Below are positions 33,193 to 46,100 of a stretch of DNA of 64,000 nucleotides, piece after piece. The DNA comes from Toxotes chatareus (Eukaryota > Chordata > Actinopteri > Toxotidae). The notes beneath the pieces were generated by a model. It made no database searches. It was not told where the DNA came from and worked only from the letters and a program-made list of their open reading frames with translations. The position numbers were made by a program, and so were the translations under genes. How positions within the stretch are numbered: the stretch's first letter is position 1; each line of letters opens with the position of its first letter. The stretch is from the NCBI GenBank assembly GCA_016801885.1, contig CM028895.1, positions 8,332,001-8,396,000 on the forward strand. The letters run 5' to 3'.

Positions 33193-34223
33193 GAAAAAGA
33201 ATTAACTAACACCACCTCCTACAAAATCAGGATCACATTTACACTACCAAGATAAACTATTACTGTAGTAGTGGCCTCTAGTTGGTATCTCAGTATAGGT
33301 TGCTTGGTGATTGTTCCATTACATAAGTGAACCTTGACATGTGGAAGTGAGATCAGTCAACAGACTGACCCAAATATTCAGGCAGGAAAGATAGTAGGGA
33401 GGGGAAGGAAGGAATGACAGGAAGTAGTGATCACAGATGTCACTGGGCACCTGGACATGACAAACTTGCTATGGCTGTGTGTTCATACAAGAAATAAATT
33501 AAGCTACTCAGCATATTTCCAAATGTCATCCAGGCAGTCTAGGGATGTAGGGCAATGTTCAGAAACTGAAAATCTAAAAAGAAATCGCAGAATGTTCCTA
33601 TTCTTTGAAGTTTAAAAGGGACTCATAACTTCCCACTTGGGACATGAAGGCTCGATGAAGTACATTCATTACCTGCAGTAAGGTTCTCCTTTTCATCTGA
33701 AGGCGTAGCTCTCAGATAAATGTAAGACTTGTACTTCTCTTGAAAAATTGCACTAGTGTCAATGGTCACAGCTTTGTCCAAGGCCATGACCTCATATGTA
33801 ATAAAAAGACAGCCCCTGCAGAAAGATAATGGGTAACCTGAAGCACATTCATGGTATTTCACACAAACTGCACCAATCAGATTTTGCTGTTTAGGAGCCA
33901 AGTTTTAAAACTTGCATGTGAATACTGTGACTTACCCCAAGACAACTGCGCCAGTTACTTTAGTAACCTTCCCTACATTTCAGCAGAGAGAAATCTATAT
34001 CAACCAAGGTTTTAAACCCGTTTACATAAAAGCATACTGGTTGAACTCATGTATTTAGAGTAATTAGGTCAATGAGATTGTAGACAAGAGGAAGCGTACA
34101 CGTAGGCACATTTAGGTCCATTAACTCACTTAAATCTTTCCACTGAAGCACTTTCTTCACTCCAGGTGGCCCAGCTGTGCTCAATCTCCGACAGTGGATC
34201 AAACGAAGAGCTGCAGCAGACAT
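29029..34223 (-). CDS. serac1: SERAC1 (serine active site containing 1), complete, 16 coding exons
   Basis: Minus-strand exons: 34223-34130, 33972-33936, 33815-33673, 33130-33041, 32648-32517, 32430-32309, 32181-32053, 31954-31841, 31472-31310, 31049-30899, 30794-30653, 30412-30312, 30030-29933, 29753-29571, 29475-29332, 29165-29029. They give 659 residues (human about 654) with phases intact throughout. An N-terminal basic segment and a membrane stretch (TGAVVLGGCLFITYEVMAL) precede armadillo-like helices (NIVRIIGNLALNESVHQ). A serine-hydrolase-like C-terminus follows, with IKADVLFIHGILGA, VEYDSHLSDW, the nucleophile elbow VVWVAHSMGG and SVPHHG. In human, SERAC1 acts at mitochondria-ER contacts in phosphatidylglycerol remodelling, and loss causes MEGDHEL syndrome. 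The 37-nt second exon is easily missed. Both flanking neighbours are transcribed in the same direction. Confidence 0.97.
33134..33190. repeat. serac1: (AC)28 microsatellite abutting a serac1 splice acceptor
   Basis: Twenty-eight AC units lie on the plus strand. On the transcript they form (UG)28 running directly into CAG at the acceptor of the 90-nt exon 33130-33041, in place of a normal polypyrimidine tract. Confidence 0.95.
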
Positions 34224-34930
34224 CCTCCGCCTGTATGTCCCCCAGTAGGTTCAGGTTAAGTTGCATTAATTAGACCGCTACTGGAGACCAGCCACTTATT
34301 CCCTCCAAGGTTTATCTCACACTGCAAACTCCCGTTACAAATCAGCCAGTAGCACGTTTGCTAAAGCTGATTTAATGAAACACATACGTCTAAGTTACCT
34401 GATGCAAAACTACACTGGTACTACAAGGCCCCAGTGACCAAACAGGCGCACAGTACTAACATTTAATCAACGTGTAATTAATGACTTATGGCACCTACAG
34501 TCAACTAACTAATATGAGGCATCAACTCTTTCACAAGTCCCTTAGCTAACGTTAGCTAACTTAGCTGGCGTTAACTCGGAATAACTAAACTGGTTGCGAT
34601 TGTTAGTCTAATCCCATCATCCAGTCTTATGTTACACTAAAGCAAGCCTTGTGACACTTATCTCAAACATTACCATTGCACACAAAGCTAAATTAACCTT
34701 AAACATTAGCTTACTACAGAGTTAGCGTTTGGCTAACGTGTCGTTTTCAGAGCGTACTACCTGTAAGCTGCCCAGCTGACTGATTAGCTTAAGCTTTTCG
34801 TGCCGATTCGTTTTCACTGTTGAACAGTGACATTACCTTATTTATCGACGGTCACGTTTTAAAAGGTCTCCCGTAATATTTCCTCCCAATGCAGCGTCTG
34901 CTCTTCATAAACACCACGAAAACGTGTCTC
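34224..34930 (-). promoter_or_regulatory. serac1: serac1 5' UTR intron and promoter region
   Basis: The ATG exon is preceded on the minus strand by the acceptor ACATACAG (34232-34231). A non-coding first exon therefore lies upstream, perhaps ending at the AAATAAG/GTAATG donor near 34834. A TACGTCAT CRE-like site lies near 34930-34937. Repeated TTAGCTAACGTTAGC-type strings between 34540 and 34740 are a common fish intergenic flavour. Confidence 0.4.
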
Positions 34931-34939
34931 ACAAATAAT

Positions 34940-35714
34940 ACGTCATCGACCGCAACTAACGTTAAAAAGGGGGAAAAAAGCGATCAACAAAAATATTTCA
35001 TATTATTATCAGAAAGATAACAGTCGTATGCTGTTCATTGTGTGCAATTCAGAAGACGTTTTTATTTACTCAGCGTGCAGTGAAATCTCTGTGGTAATGT
35101 GTTTGTGCTGTGAGGAGAGCAGGTCTTCCTATGGTCCCGTGAAGCTCAGGGGCTCTGAAAACACCAGTGTCCTTCACCTACCAAACTTTACTGCAGTGTA
35201 CCACTTCCCCCATAAGGAAAAAAAAACTGTGGTCAGACTAAACTTAAACTTTAAACTAATATGACTGCTTAGAGTATTAACACAAAATAATAAACACCTG
35301 CAGAGTATACAGTGGTCCAATACAATAACCATGCAATAAAAAGCTTGTGGGTGTGTATTTCCATTTTTGTGTCTGCTAATTGCCAAGAACACAAAGCAAA
35401 ATTTCATTACATTTGAATGACACAGCAAAAACGGAACTGAAGAAACGTCTCTATGGTAGTATTTATTTGGACGACTAATATATATTTGCAGCATTTTTTC
35501 ACATGTTCATGTTATTACATCCATGTGCTCTTGCCTCACGCAAGATCCAGGCACTGCTTTGTTTGTACTAAACACCCCCCAAGCTTTGTAAGAAAAAATC
35601 ATTTGTCATGTGTTTTGATTCTTGCTTTTATTATATTAACTTATGAGCATAGTTTGGAAAATCACATTCAGACATACATAACATACAAAAACTTCTTGCA
35701 CCTAATGCCCTTTT

Positions 35715-35759
<45 letters not shown>

Positions 35760-36525
35760 ATGCCCACACACACTGTGCATGCAAACACATACACAAAATT
35801 GCTTTGAATGCCACACACAGCCACGCACCACAGATCTGTAAAAAACATGTGTGAGGCAGCAATTAAAACATCAAATGAGTTCAAAGCTGTCTCCACTAGG
35901 TTTTGAATAGATATGTCAATGACACATCGAGAATTTATTAATTACAGGTTAACACACAAACACTCGTCTTCCTCTGGGGTACATACACAATCCTTTTCTC
36001 TTTTGCATAGTTATTAGATGATCAGCAGGGACAAAGCAGAAGTCTTGCCTTGCATCATGAATGCCCAGCCAACAGTGTGTTTTGTAGATTTTTGCTTTGT
36101 CTAAACTAAACAAAGATGCGATGCCAGCATACATTAGTGTCAATCACCATTAAATACAGACTCATTTTTGCTCATTTTGAAGAGGAATGATTTTGGTTCC
36201 TACAATAAGCAGCCATTGCCACATTTCTGAAAGTGTCAAATAACAGCTTTTAAATATTTTACATCAGTACTGAATGATGAAAGGCAAGTATGCTTTTGTC
36301 AGCACAAGATATATTTTAACTAACCAAAAGACATACAAAACTGATCATTGTTTGAGACTGTTATTGTGTCGAGCAGGACGCACAGTTGACCTTAACTGCC
36401 TTGTTCACTCCACCCAGCTCCACCTGGGTTATATAAATCAACACAGTTTTTGTCCAATATCATTTGTAAATCCATTTACAACTCTGGGCTCATCAGTTAG
36501 TGTCAGCATGGTGCTTTCACTCTTC
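34940..36525. other. Intergenic spacer between serac1 and myct1
   Basis: AT-rich DNA has a (CT)16 tract at 35719-35750 and CA-rich patches at 35764-35800. The part nearest 36526 is probably myct1 3' UTR. No open frame resembles a protein. The frames around 35450-35850 arise from the CT repeat. Confidence 0.6.
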
Positions 36526-37187
36526 TCAGGTGCATGTTTCCTGATACGCTCTTATAATGCTCTCATAAGCTGGAGGTGGTGTCTGTGTAGCATGGATACC
36601 CCTCAGGGCGTTGTTCCCCCAGAATGACTCAGGTCTGGGTGGGGTAGCAGCTGGCTGGACTGCAGTTTGAGCTGATCCAGACGTCGTGCTCAGAGTCGGT
36701 GTACGAGGCAGTGTGGTCTGGCTTCCCTCCTCTGCTTCCCTTGCAATTTGGCTGCACTGGAGAAGAGGGTGGAAGGTGGAGGCCCTGAAGCTGGATTTGT
36801 GCCCCAGTGGGTCAAGGTGATCTGGAGAGGAAGTCTGGCGGTGGAAGCTGAACGCAGCGCTGACCAAACTGTTGTTGCTGCGCCGGTCGTAGCTGCTGTT
36901 GCGGTTAAAACCCGGACGGTTGCGAGAAGCGTTGCGGGATCTGCGAGGTGGGCGGCGGGTGATGCTGGCAGAGCCTGCTCTGCGTCGGGAGATCCAGGTC
37001 AAGATCACGTAAACTAGGGCTCCCAAGACCAGGCCCACCGCCATGGACACAAAAAAAGCTATGATCAGAGGGACTGTGAAGAGAGAAACATATATCAAAA
37101 ACGTAGATATTTTATGGTCTGTGCTGCAGGTTATATTTTTCATTGATACTAAACAAACATGCTCCAAATTCTTGGTTTCTAAATGCT

Positions 37188-37218
<31 letters not shown>

Positions 37219-38115
37219 TCTCATCCAATAACTACTGTTCAGGATCCTTCTGAGGGACAACAGTTTAAAAATAGTTATGTACATACAAGACATCTAAATG
37301 CACTTTATCCTTAATAACAGTCTTTTTTATTGTCCCCTGGGAATGGAAGGAATTTTAATTAGAATCTATGGCCCTACCAAGATTACAAAAACCATCTGTT
37401 TGTAACAAATGGAGGATTGCCAGCATTGTCTTACACGATGGTGCATCTTGACAAAATAATAGCAGGCTTTCGTCTTTCATGTTTACCAGAGCAAGTCTTT
37501 TGGAGACAACAAACTGATTGCACTTCTTTCCCACAAAAAAAGGCACCGACTTTTGCTCACTGCTACTCGCCTTGGAAGCTGTATTGCCAACGTGAGCATG
37601 CTTGCGAGAAGAGAGAAAATGCAGCGACTGGGACAAATCCTTTTGGACTTCTGCCAGGGAAAACAAATCAATTTCCTTTCAATACAGTTAAATGTTAAAA
37701 AGACTGAACCTATTTTGCTACCAGCCCATATTTCCACGGCAGTTTTTTTTTTTCTGTGACTTTAGGAAAGGGGAAAGCAGACACTGGTCAAAAGTCATCT
37801 GGAAATGACATTTGGGAAAACTGAGGAACACACTAAGAAAACAGTTCCTTATAAATTTGAAGTGTTCCTAGAAACCAAAAACTATTTCTTTGAATATTCC
37901 AAGTTGTTTGATAAAGAGTCTTTAGAAGTAACCAGACCCACATATTTGATCTATTCCAAGGGCGATTAAAGCGTGAATTCCTGAGAGAACAACAGTGCCA
38001 ATCAGAGAGACCACATGAAGAAAACCAGCTAAAAGAGACAGGAAATTAGAAAAAACTCACCGGCATCGAAAGACTGAAGTATTTCCACAAAGAGATTTGT
38101 GTTGTTCTCGGCCAT
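36526..38115 (-). CDS. myct1: MYC target 1 (MYCT1), complete, 2 exons
   Basis: Minus-strand exons 38115-38061 and 37073-36526 join in phase to 200 residues starting MAENNTNLFVEILQSFDA. There is an N-glycosylation sequon at N4 and a single membrane helix (about residues 19-45, PLIIAFFVSMAVGLVLGALVYVILTW). The membrane-proximal basic RRR is followed by an Arg/Ser-rich tail with KSSFRASTFHPLLQC and a C-terminal PPPAYESII that contains a PPxY-type motif. The tail motifs match human MYCT1. Human MYCT1 is a vascular-endothelial membrane protein linked to angiogenesis and haematopoiesis. It lies head-to-head with syne1, as in human. Confidence 0.95.
37074..38060 (-). other. myct1: myct1 intron, about 1 kb
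   Basis: The donor is GATGCCG/GTGAGT (minus, 38060) and the acceptor TTCACAG ends at 37074. It contains a T-run at 37192-37217 and no other recognisable feature. Confidence 0.85.
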
Positions 38116-41100
38116 GACTTTATTTGTTCTGTTAGGGTTAGAGGAGAAGAAGAGAGACTCAACTCAGTGTGTATTTTACTCTCTCTTCTTCTCCCTTCTC
38201 CTGTTCTTCTGTCAGTTCTTGCCTGACTTTCTTTTCTTCTGATGGGTTTTCCTGTCTTTCTGCCTTCCCTTTTTCCTGTTCTCTCACTTTCTCCGTCTTT
38301 CGTCCCTTGCTCACTTTTCTCTGTCAGTATGTCTGTCTCCCTCAGAGGGAGACTCAGCCCAGAGGCACACAGGACTGGCGACTAACTCTGGCAGTCGTCT
38401 TGTTTATGGAAGCGGAAAACTACACTGTCACATTTCCTGCTTTTCTGCTTGAAATTAGCTACAGGAGTGGCTTATCTATGCAGGACAGAGATCCTGGAGG
38501 TGGGGAGACGGGGTGTTGCTGTAATCACTTCCTCTCCCATCATTTCCTTCAGGTTGATTAATGTAAAACAGTATCACCCCAGCACCGTAGGATTCAGTTC
38601 TTCAGCTTTAACCAAAGGAAAATCCACCATACCAATAATTTTTGTTCCTTTCAGCAACGATATTGTAATCTCTCTCATATTTTTTTCTCTCCACCACAGA
38701 GACCACACGCGACAGTTTTGCCATTAGCTGCACCAGCAATAACAGGTCGTGGGTCTGGAATGGGTGTTAAAGGAAAAACCACAGCTGGAACTGATGGTGG
38801 CAATACTCTAAGTGCTTCTAATACTGAGTTGTAATGATGCGAAAAAAAATGCTACTCTGGAGCATTTTTGAGTGAGTATGTGGACATGTGCCTGTTCTGA
38901 TTTGCAGCATCTTTGTTAGTAAGCTCAGTCTTTCCACAGTGTCTGCCAGGTCAGCGGTGCCTGCATTGGACGTCTGGTCCCTTCTCAGTCGGAGAGATCC
39001 AATAAAAACATTTTCGTTTGATAAGATAGAAACAGATACTCTTTCAATGCACTAAGAGTTTTTACTTTGAGGCTTTTGTTTTCCATTCATGACAAATCAG
39101 GATACAGTGAATGAAAATGAACTGTTCATGTTACTCTGCCTTGAACCCACACTCAGCATTGTTTTAATCCACTCCAAGCCAAATCTGCAAGGTCATCAGT
39201 ATAGTCGGAAGGGAGGATGCGAATAGTCTTATTGGTATGTATCTAATGTAGACCAGCCCATTTGCCCCATCAGCTTTGAATTTTACTCTCCAGAGGTTAT
39301 CATAAGCCATCCTTCACCTTAATTAGAACCTTTATTAGTCAAGTCAACCTATAAATCCACTTAGTAGGACAGGATATTTGACTTTTGGACAAAGTCTCTT
39401 TGAGTGTGTTATATTAAGATGTTGACTACGTTCAGCCTTCTCACTGGCAAATAGTAAGAGAGAGAGAGAGAGAATGACTCAACCAAAGCTTGAACTTCCT
39501 TTAATTGTAGGCTCTGCTGTAAAACCTGTCCAAAATAACCAGCAAACACCCACAACACTGCAAAATAGTATGCGTGGCCATTGTGTCCTGTTTTAGTGTA
39601 ACTGGAGGGTAACGGACTGTTCTGATCACAGGTGGAGGAGAAATTCTTTGTGCTTTATAGATAAAGTTCATGGCTTTGTCAAAATGCCATTTGGGCAGAG
39701 TGGTGGGAAATTACAGTGTGCAGGTGTTAACAACTTAATTAGCTTTCTGTAAGGATTTCAAGAATGTAGGCAACAAAGAAGGATGTACCATATCACTGGT
39801 GTGTCATAAAAATCATACAGAACAGTGAGCGGTTTCTAAATGTCTTGCACTGATGAATCAATGTCATATCAATCTCCTGAGCAGTAACTATTGCTATTGT
39901 TGGACAACACTACGCAAACTAAGATATTATAGGAGGTCAGAGGAGAGGGAAATATGTTATGGTGTGTTTTTTTTCTGTATATAAATTAATGCCACTCTGC
40001 TCTGTAATGTTTCCATGAGGCTGTGGTGGGTAGAAAATAATGCCAACCATCAGCGGGTGACAGACACTATATGGTCCTTCTATTCCCTCCTTGACCAGTA
40101 GATGGAGTAATGCCCCATCATAACTTCACAGCACGTCTCATCATTTGCAGGTTCGCTCCCAACCTGTCCATTAAGCATGTGGACTAGCCTATGTCAAATT
40201 GTCCTTATTACAGAAAACAGCTATTCAACCTCTATTGTTCCCACAAAAATCATAAATGAACTAAGATAACATCTCATATTTAACATACAAATGTATGTAA
40301 CACAGTGTATTTGCTGAGCATCACATACTCCACTGTCCTGTCATATATTTTGCATAGAAAACAATGTAAAGTGATAATGGGTTAAATTCTTCACCTTCCT
40401 GATGTCTTATAACCTTTGTATACATTGAGCTGTAAGTATAATTTATTTGACATTTGTAACTGTAATGATTTGTTCCCTCTGTTTAAGAAAAATCTGAGTC
40501 AGTACTGGATTTAATATCTTATTTAGACATTTGCAGCATATACGATTGGCTTGCAGACCACTATTTCCCTCTTTAGCATTATGTTGATTTTGACATGCAG
40601 GTTGACAACAAACTTTCTAATGAGATTTTAGAAAAGTGCTGACTTTGCGTGAAAGAGATTACCACACTGGCGGTTGTGGTCCCAGTTCTCTGCCAGTGCC
40701 ATGCTTAGATAAGAAAACGGGTTCTAATGGAGAAGTGTTTGGCCACTATAGGAAGATTTCCTATTGACCCTTGTGCTTTGTCTCTGCTCTTTGCTCCTTC
40801 TACTGCAGCAAAATCTCTTCTCTCTCTTGCCGAATGTGTTTGGTCCTGAGGGGCTCTGGACGGTAGAGGTCACCCTGAGCTGAGCTGAGTAGAAATGTAG
40901 GAATCAGCAGTCTGCCCCTGCTGCAGAGGAGCCAGCCAATCCAACAAAAACCCACAATGTTCCATCGCACTGGCAAGTCAAACAGCTGATTCTGAAATCT
41001 TTATTACAAAATGATTAGATTCAAATGTACATTTATTAGGATGATGTGCTGATTTTGTTGTTTCTGAGTGGGTTGAAGTTAAACTGCCATGGTAGTTGAT

Positions 41101-43181
41101 TTGACCCCTGGCTTTGCTGTGACAGTTGTGATTGGGCAGGCCTGTATTATATTTATTTATGTCCTGATGATGGCACATATTATTGGCCATAACCACAATC
41201 ATAGTTGTTTTTATTGACAAACTTATATAGTTGTATAGAATTTATCTGTCAGTGAGCTTTGGCCATAATACCCTATTATCACAGCAGTTTGCTTTTAGGA
41301 ATGAGAGATTTTCAAGTTCAACAATTCCTAAAATCTCAGTCAGTACCCCTCCCTCTTGCCATTTTGGCTAGCTGAGAGTTTTTTCCTCTAGTAAACATCA
41401 TGTTTATTCAGTCATAGCTGACAAACAGTACACAGCAGAGCTTCAAAAGGACGCCTAGACAACAAAAACAAAAGAAAACTAGAAATCTGGACTCTGGACA
41501 GTTGTGGAGGGCTGTTCCTGTTTTCCTGCAGATCCACATCCAGAGAATCGCCCTCATTCACTTGCTCCCGCTGCTGCCATCTTATTAACATGAAGCCATT
41601 CCATAAATTAATCTTAGATGCAGGTGGCACAAATATGTACTCACACCTGATTGAATTCAGTATGCCCTACATTATGCATTCAGTGTTGTATACCAAAATT
41701 GAGCAGAGGATCTTCAATCAATGATCATTTATCAACTGTTACATTTTTCATGCCCATTCCCCTATCTCCCACTTTATTGAATGACGCCGTGTCCAGAGCA
41801 GTGTAGCTCCCCTTTCTGCTCCTTTAAGAGCTCTCCTGAGATGATGATGAAAGGACTTGTCTAATGGGATTACACATCGCGATAAGTGCTCAGAGCCCAG
41901 TGCTTCATCACACCTCCCTCCATTTCAAAGAGTGGCATTGATCTGCTGTGGAGTTTCTATATCTTGGATGTGGAGTTTTATTGGCAGGGGTGTGTTTTGA
42001 TTATTTATTGTTCACTTATATTACTGTTTTTCTTTCGAGGCGCAAAATTACAATGTCTCGAAAAGTCATTTCCTATGTTTAGAATCTCAGTTTATTTCTA
42101 AAATATTGTGCAGGATTTGATTTGTTAAATGGAAGAAATCCCCCTTGAACCTGAGCAGCAGAGATGCAGACTGTAAAAGTGATGTAATGAGATAAATCCT
42201 GGAGCTGTTCAATAAGCAGTGAATAATGGATAAACCCACAGGACTCTATAAGAGCCCCCATGGTGACTACATTCAAATAACATTTTTACATTTTACTTTA
42301 TACTCTAATACATTATTGTCATTAGTTCAGTAGATTAATCATTACAGGATTCATGAACACCAAGTTGTCATATTTTGTTTTTACAATTGTGGGTATAATA
42401 GTGCACATTCTGATTAAAAAGGAAGCTGTAATAACAAAACACAAAAAGTATTAGAAAGGAAATAAGTGTCTGTAAAGCAGAGAAGCCCAGTAATTAATTA
42501 CATTTATCCAACAAGACAAATATAGGTATACACATACACACACACACACCCACATATATATATATATATATGTATTTATATCAGGTAAACAATGCATCTT
42601 TGCCGTCATAGGTTTGCTGCAGCTAATTCTGTTCTCTCCTCTTCCCTTATTTACTTTTTCACTTGCCGGCAAACACTTTCCCTTCCACACTCACAGATGT
42701 AACACACACGTTCCTCTTACAGTGGCAGCAGCAACCATCAGAAGATACCCAGCCCACTGTTGGTCCTGACGTATCAATGAGATGGTAAGGCCATCCCTTT
42801 TGATTGGACAGCAGGTGGCAGTGCATGCAGACGAGGAAGCTGCCCTGTCTGCAGAAGTAAAAGGCTCAGGCGAGGGAGGGGACCTCTGAGATGTTCAGCA
42901 CCCACACACATGCATGCTCTCATACACAAACAGCATGCACTTACATCATCATCGGGGGAGGAGCTTCACTGAGTCTGAGGATTGCAGACTGCTACTGCAA
43001 CAGGGATGACTTGAGAGGAGAAACACAGTAAGATGGACATGATTACGTGTTGATATCCTGCAGTCAGTGTGAAGACACAAAACTACTGCAACCCGATCTG
43101 AGTCCAGATCAGAGAATGAGAGCACTGCCAGGGTGACGCACAGGAGTTGGGACGTGACTTTGGTGACCTCAGTACAGCGGC
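38116..43181. other. Intergenic region between divergent myct1 and syne1
   Basis: Five kilobases between the head-to-head genes have no coding frame I can support. The region holds a (GA)n tract near 39459-39472, CTGAGCTGAGCTGAG near 40868-40882, and a (CA)n/(TA)n microsatellite at 42533-42572. It probably holds the myct1 promoter near 38120-38400 and the syne1 promoter and 5' UTR near 42700-43181, where the sequence becomes less AT-rich. Individual sites cannot be assigned by eye. Confidence 0.5.
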
Positions 43182-46100
43182 ATGGCATCACCCCGGCACT
43201 ACGGACACTCTACTCGGGATATTGCCAATGTGATGCAGAAGCTGCAAGGTAGGTGTAAAATGCTTACTCATTCACGCTGCTCCACATTGGTTTGCAGCAT
43301 TTTTAGAGGTGACCTGGTGCTTGGCATGACACAGCAAAACAGTGTGAGCTAAAGACACTTACTGTTACTGTTAAAACGCCTTACATGCATCTTCTCCTTT
43401 CTGCTCCTGACCCTGTGAGTCTTATCTCTGGAGTGCTGGAATTCAAGTTCATAGGGCTTTGAAATTTGTGGTATGGGAAGGACATAACTGAATAGGATAT
43501 GCAATGTCACTGCATGCAGTACTCAAGTGCACTGGAAATTTTTAGGTTGTTATCAATTATGCTCTGTCTGACGTTCAGCTGCTATCAATGCTTTAGTTTG
43601 CTTTACTTTCAGTGGAGTTTGATTGAAAGTAGGGACGGATGCAGCTGTTAGTCCCATCACAATTAAGGCTTTTTTCTTTTTTGCGGGAAAGAAACAACCA
43701 AAGCAAATGAGATTAAATGCTGTGTGAGAGATTGTATTATTGTGTTGTTATTGTATGTATTTACTGTGTTTATGTGTGCACATGCGTGCTGTGTGTTTGC
43801 TGTGTACGTGTCTGTGCTTACAAGCTTGCATGTGCACAAATATGTGCATGTGTGTGTTTCTGTGTGTGGATAGACACGGAAGCAGACAATAGCAAAGCTA
43901 ATCCCCAGAGTAGCTGACAGGATGAAGTCTATTCCTCCCTCTTAACTCTGCTGTAGTAGCAGGACAATCGTATCCTCAGCCTACTGTACATACAACTGGA
44001 TGACGCTGTAACACTGGCATGAATTCCAGAGGGGATGTTTATTCTTTTTAACCTTTGGCGCATAAAAATAAGCAGTTCTGGCTTTCTTATCTTATCTCAC
44101 CTCTGCTCTAACTTTTCTTTAGTTTGAACACTCTATTTGTTACAGATATCAGCATTTAATCAGTATTTTTCCCTTCCTAGAAGTCAAATAATGCGGGCGT
44201 GTTGTTCTTGCTCTGTAACTCTTATACAAGCCTCTAGTGTAAAACAGTGCATCTCTGTGTGGCAAAATCTCACATCCCATACTGACAGGATCAGATTGAT
44301 TACACAGAGTAGCAGGAAAGTCAGGTGACACCGGAGCTGAAATCCAATATGGCTGCTCCCTGTGTGGCTTCTGAGGTGGCAGTTTCTTTGAAAGCTGAGA
44401 ACAGCATCACCAGCCACGTGGCTCCTCTGCATCAGTCTGTGCAGGTGTGGGTGCACACTTTGAATTGCGCTGTGAATGGTCTAATTTTAGAAGCTTCCCC
44501 TCAGGCTGTCTCTCCAGCGTGAAGGCAGAATGACGCAGATACATATTCAGTGAGAATTAAACAATTTGTTCAATTTTAGGATGCAGCATCTTATTCAAAA
44601 ACCCAATCGTCGTCAGGGAGACATCCCTGTTTTGGGGAGATGTATGATATTTTATTTACACCAGAGAACTTTAGTGTTTCCGGATATTTTTACAAATTAA
44701 GCCACAAGAGAGTCCACCGCTTGTAGCTACATTCACGAGTGACATTTAACACTCCAAGGCACAAAATAACATGAGCTGTAAACAATGCAGTTTTTCCTCA
44801 AGTGTGGCTTGTTCCAATAATACTCTTCTGATTGACCGTGCAGTTAGGTGTGTCTATACACTGGCTGGTGAAACCTTTATCTAATTACACCAAATAGTCC
44901 CTTTACCAACAGTTGCTTTATTGCTGATACCTCATGGCATGCAAGCATTTCAGATAAGACAAACCTTGTTGCTGTGGTTATCCATACCGATGGATAGATT
45001 GAGGGTTTGTGGGAACAATATTGCTTGAGCATAGCCACATGTGTCCTAATCACACAGACACATGAGTCTGACATGCTGCCTGTGGTGTGAATGGATTTGC
45101 TTGTGCATCAGTTACAGTTTTTTTTCACGTGTCACTCTTTGTGCTATGTATGTTCTCCTCCGAGTACATGATCACATTAGCTTATTTACAGGGGGCACAT
45201 GGAATCTAATTTGACGTGACATTTTATTTGATGTGTCCTGGTTGCCGTCCATCTCCTGGGAGATGCGAGCTGGACCTGTGATGATTATCGTCAAGATGTT
45301 TTGTAAGAATCAAAGAGGAACACTTTTATGTTTTCATTAGTCTGAAGATGAAATAGCTCATAGCATAAGTGGGACATAACATAACAAGCATGTGTTCCTT
45401 GTCTTTGGTGTCATGCGGTGTTTCTATAGGTAGTCACAAGCCTGGTCCCAAATGACAGCTCTAAATGAAATGAATGTTACCTTTGTTCCGGGAGGCTTGC
45501 TTTTCATTTCTGAGGGTTGCAGTAATCATGCCTCTCGAGTGGCGTAATTGTACAGAAATGTGTTATATTTATGTGTTTATGTTCATTTGTTTTTGGGGAA
45601 GACTTCGTAGCAATATATTTTCTTACCACCTGAGAGTCAGACATAGGTAATCTTCTACTATTTGTATGTCTTTTAAAGCCTGATTAGATTAACATATTTA
45701 CTCCTCCCCTCAAGAGAGGACAATGTTCTCAAATTAGCCACGTTCCACAAATCACCAGATACCATGAAATGAACTCTACTCCCTGCAGACTCAATTTGGA
45801 CGCTGTTAGTAACTGCTCAATGAAACATCAAAACAATCAAAAGTTTTGCCCCAGTTTCGGGTCTGTGTTTTTCTCCCTTCAACCATCTCTTTTGGTGTAC
45901 CTCTCTGTCGCAGTGAAAAAACAGCAATTAGTGACACCATATGGCAGAGAACGGCGAGCCCGCTTTGAACACCTCCCAGCCTGAACTCCTCCATATGCTG
46001 TGGAATTTGCCTGTTTGTTGTCTCTCATTAAGGAGAAAAGCGATGCACTGTTTTTCCTATTTCAATTTCTCACCTGTTTTCTCCATCGTAGGCGGCAGAG

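Noticed and set aside
35453..35854. 133-residue frame
   Set aside because: It includes the (CT)16 repeat and has no homology or splice context.
36748..37017. 89-residue plus-strand frame over myct1
   Set aside because: It is antisense to the myct1 coding exon.
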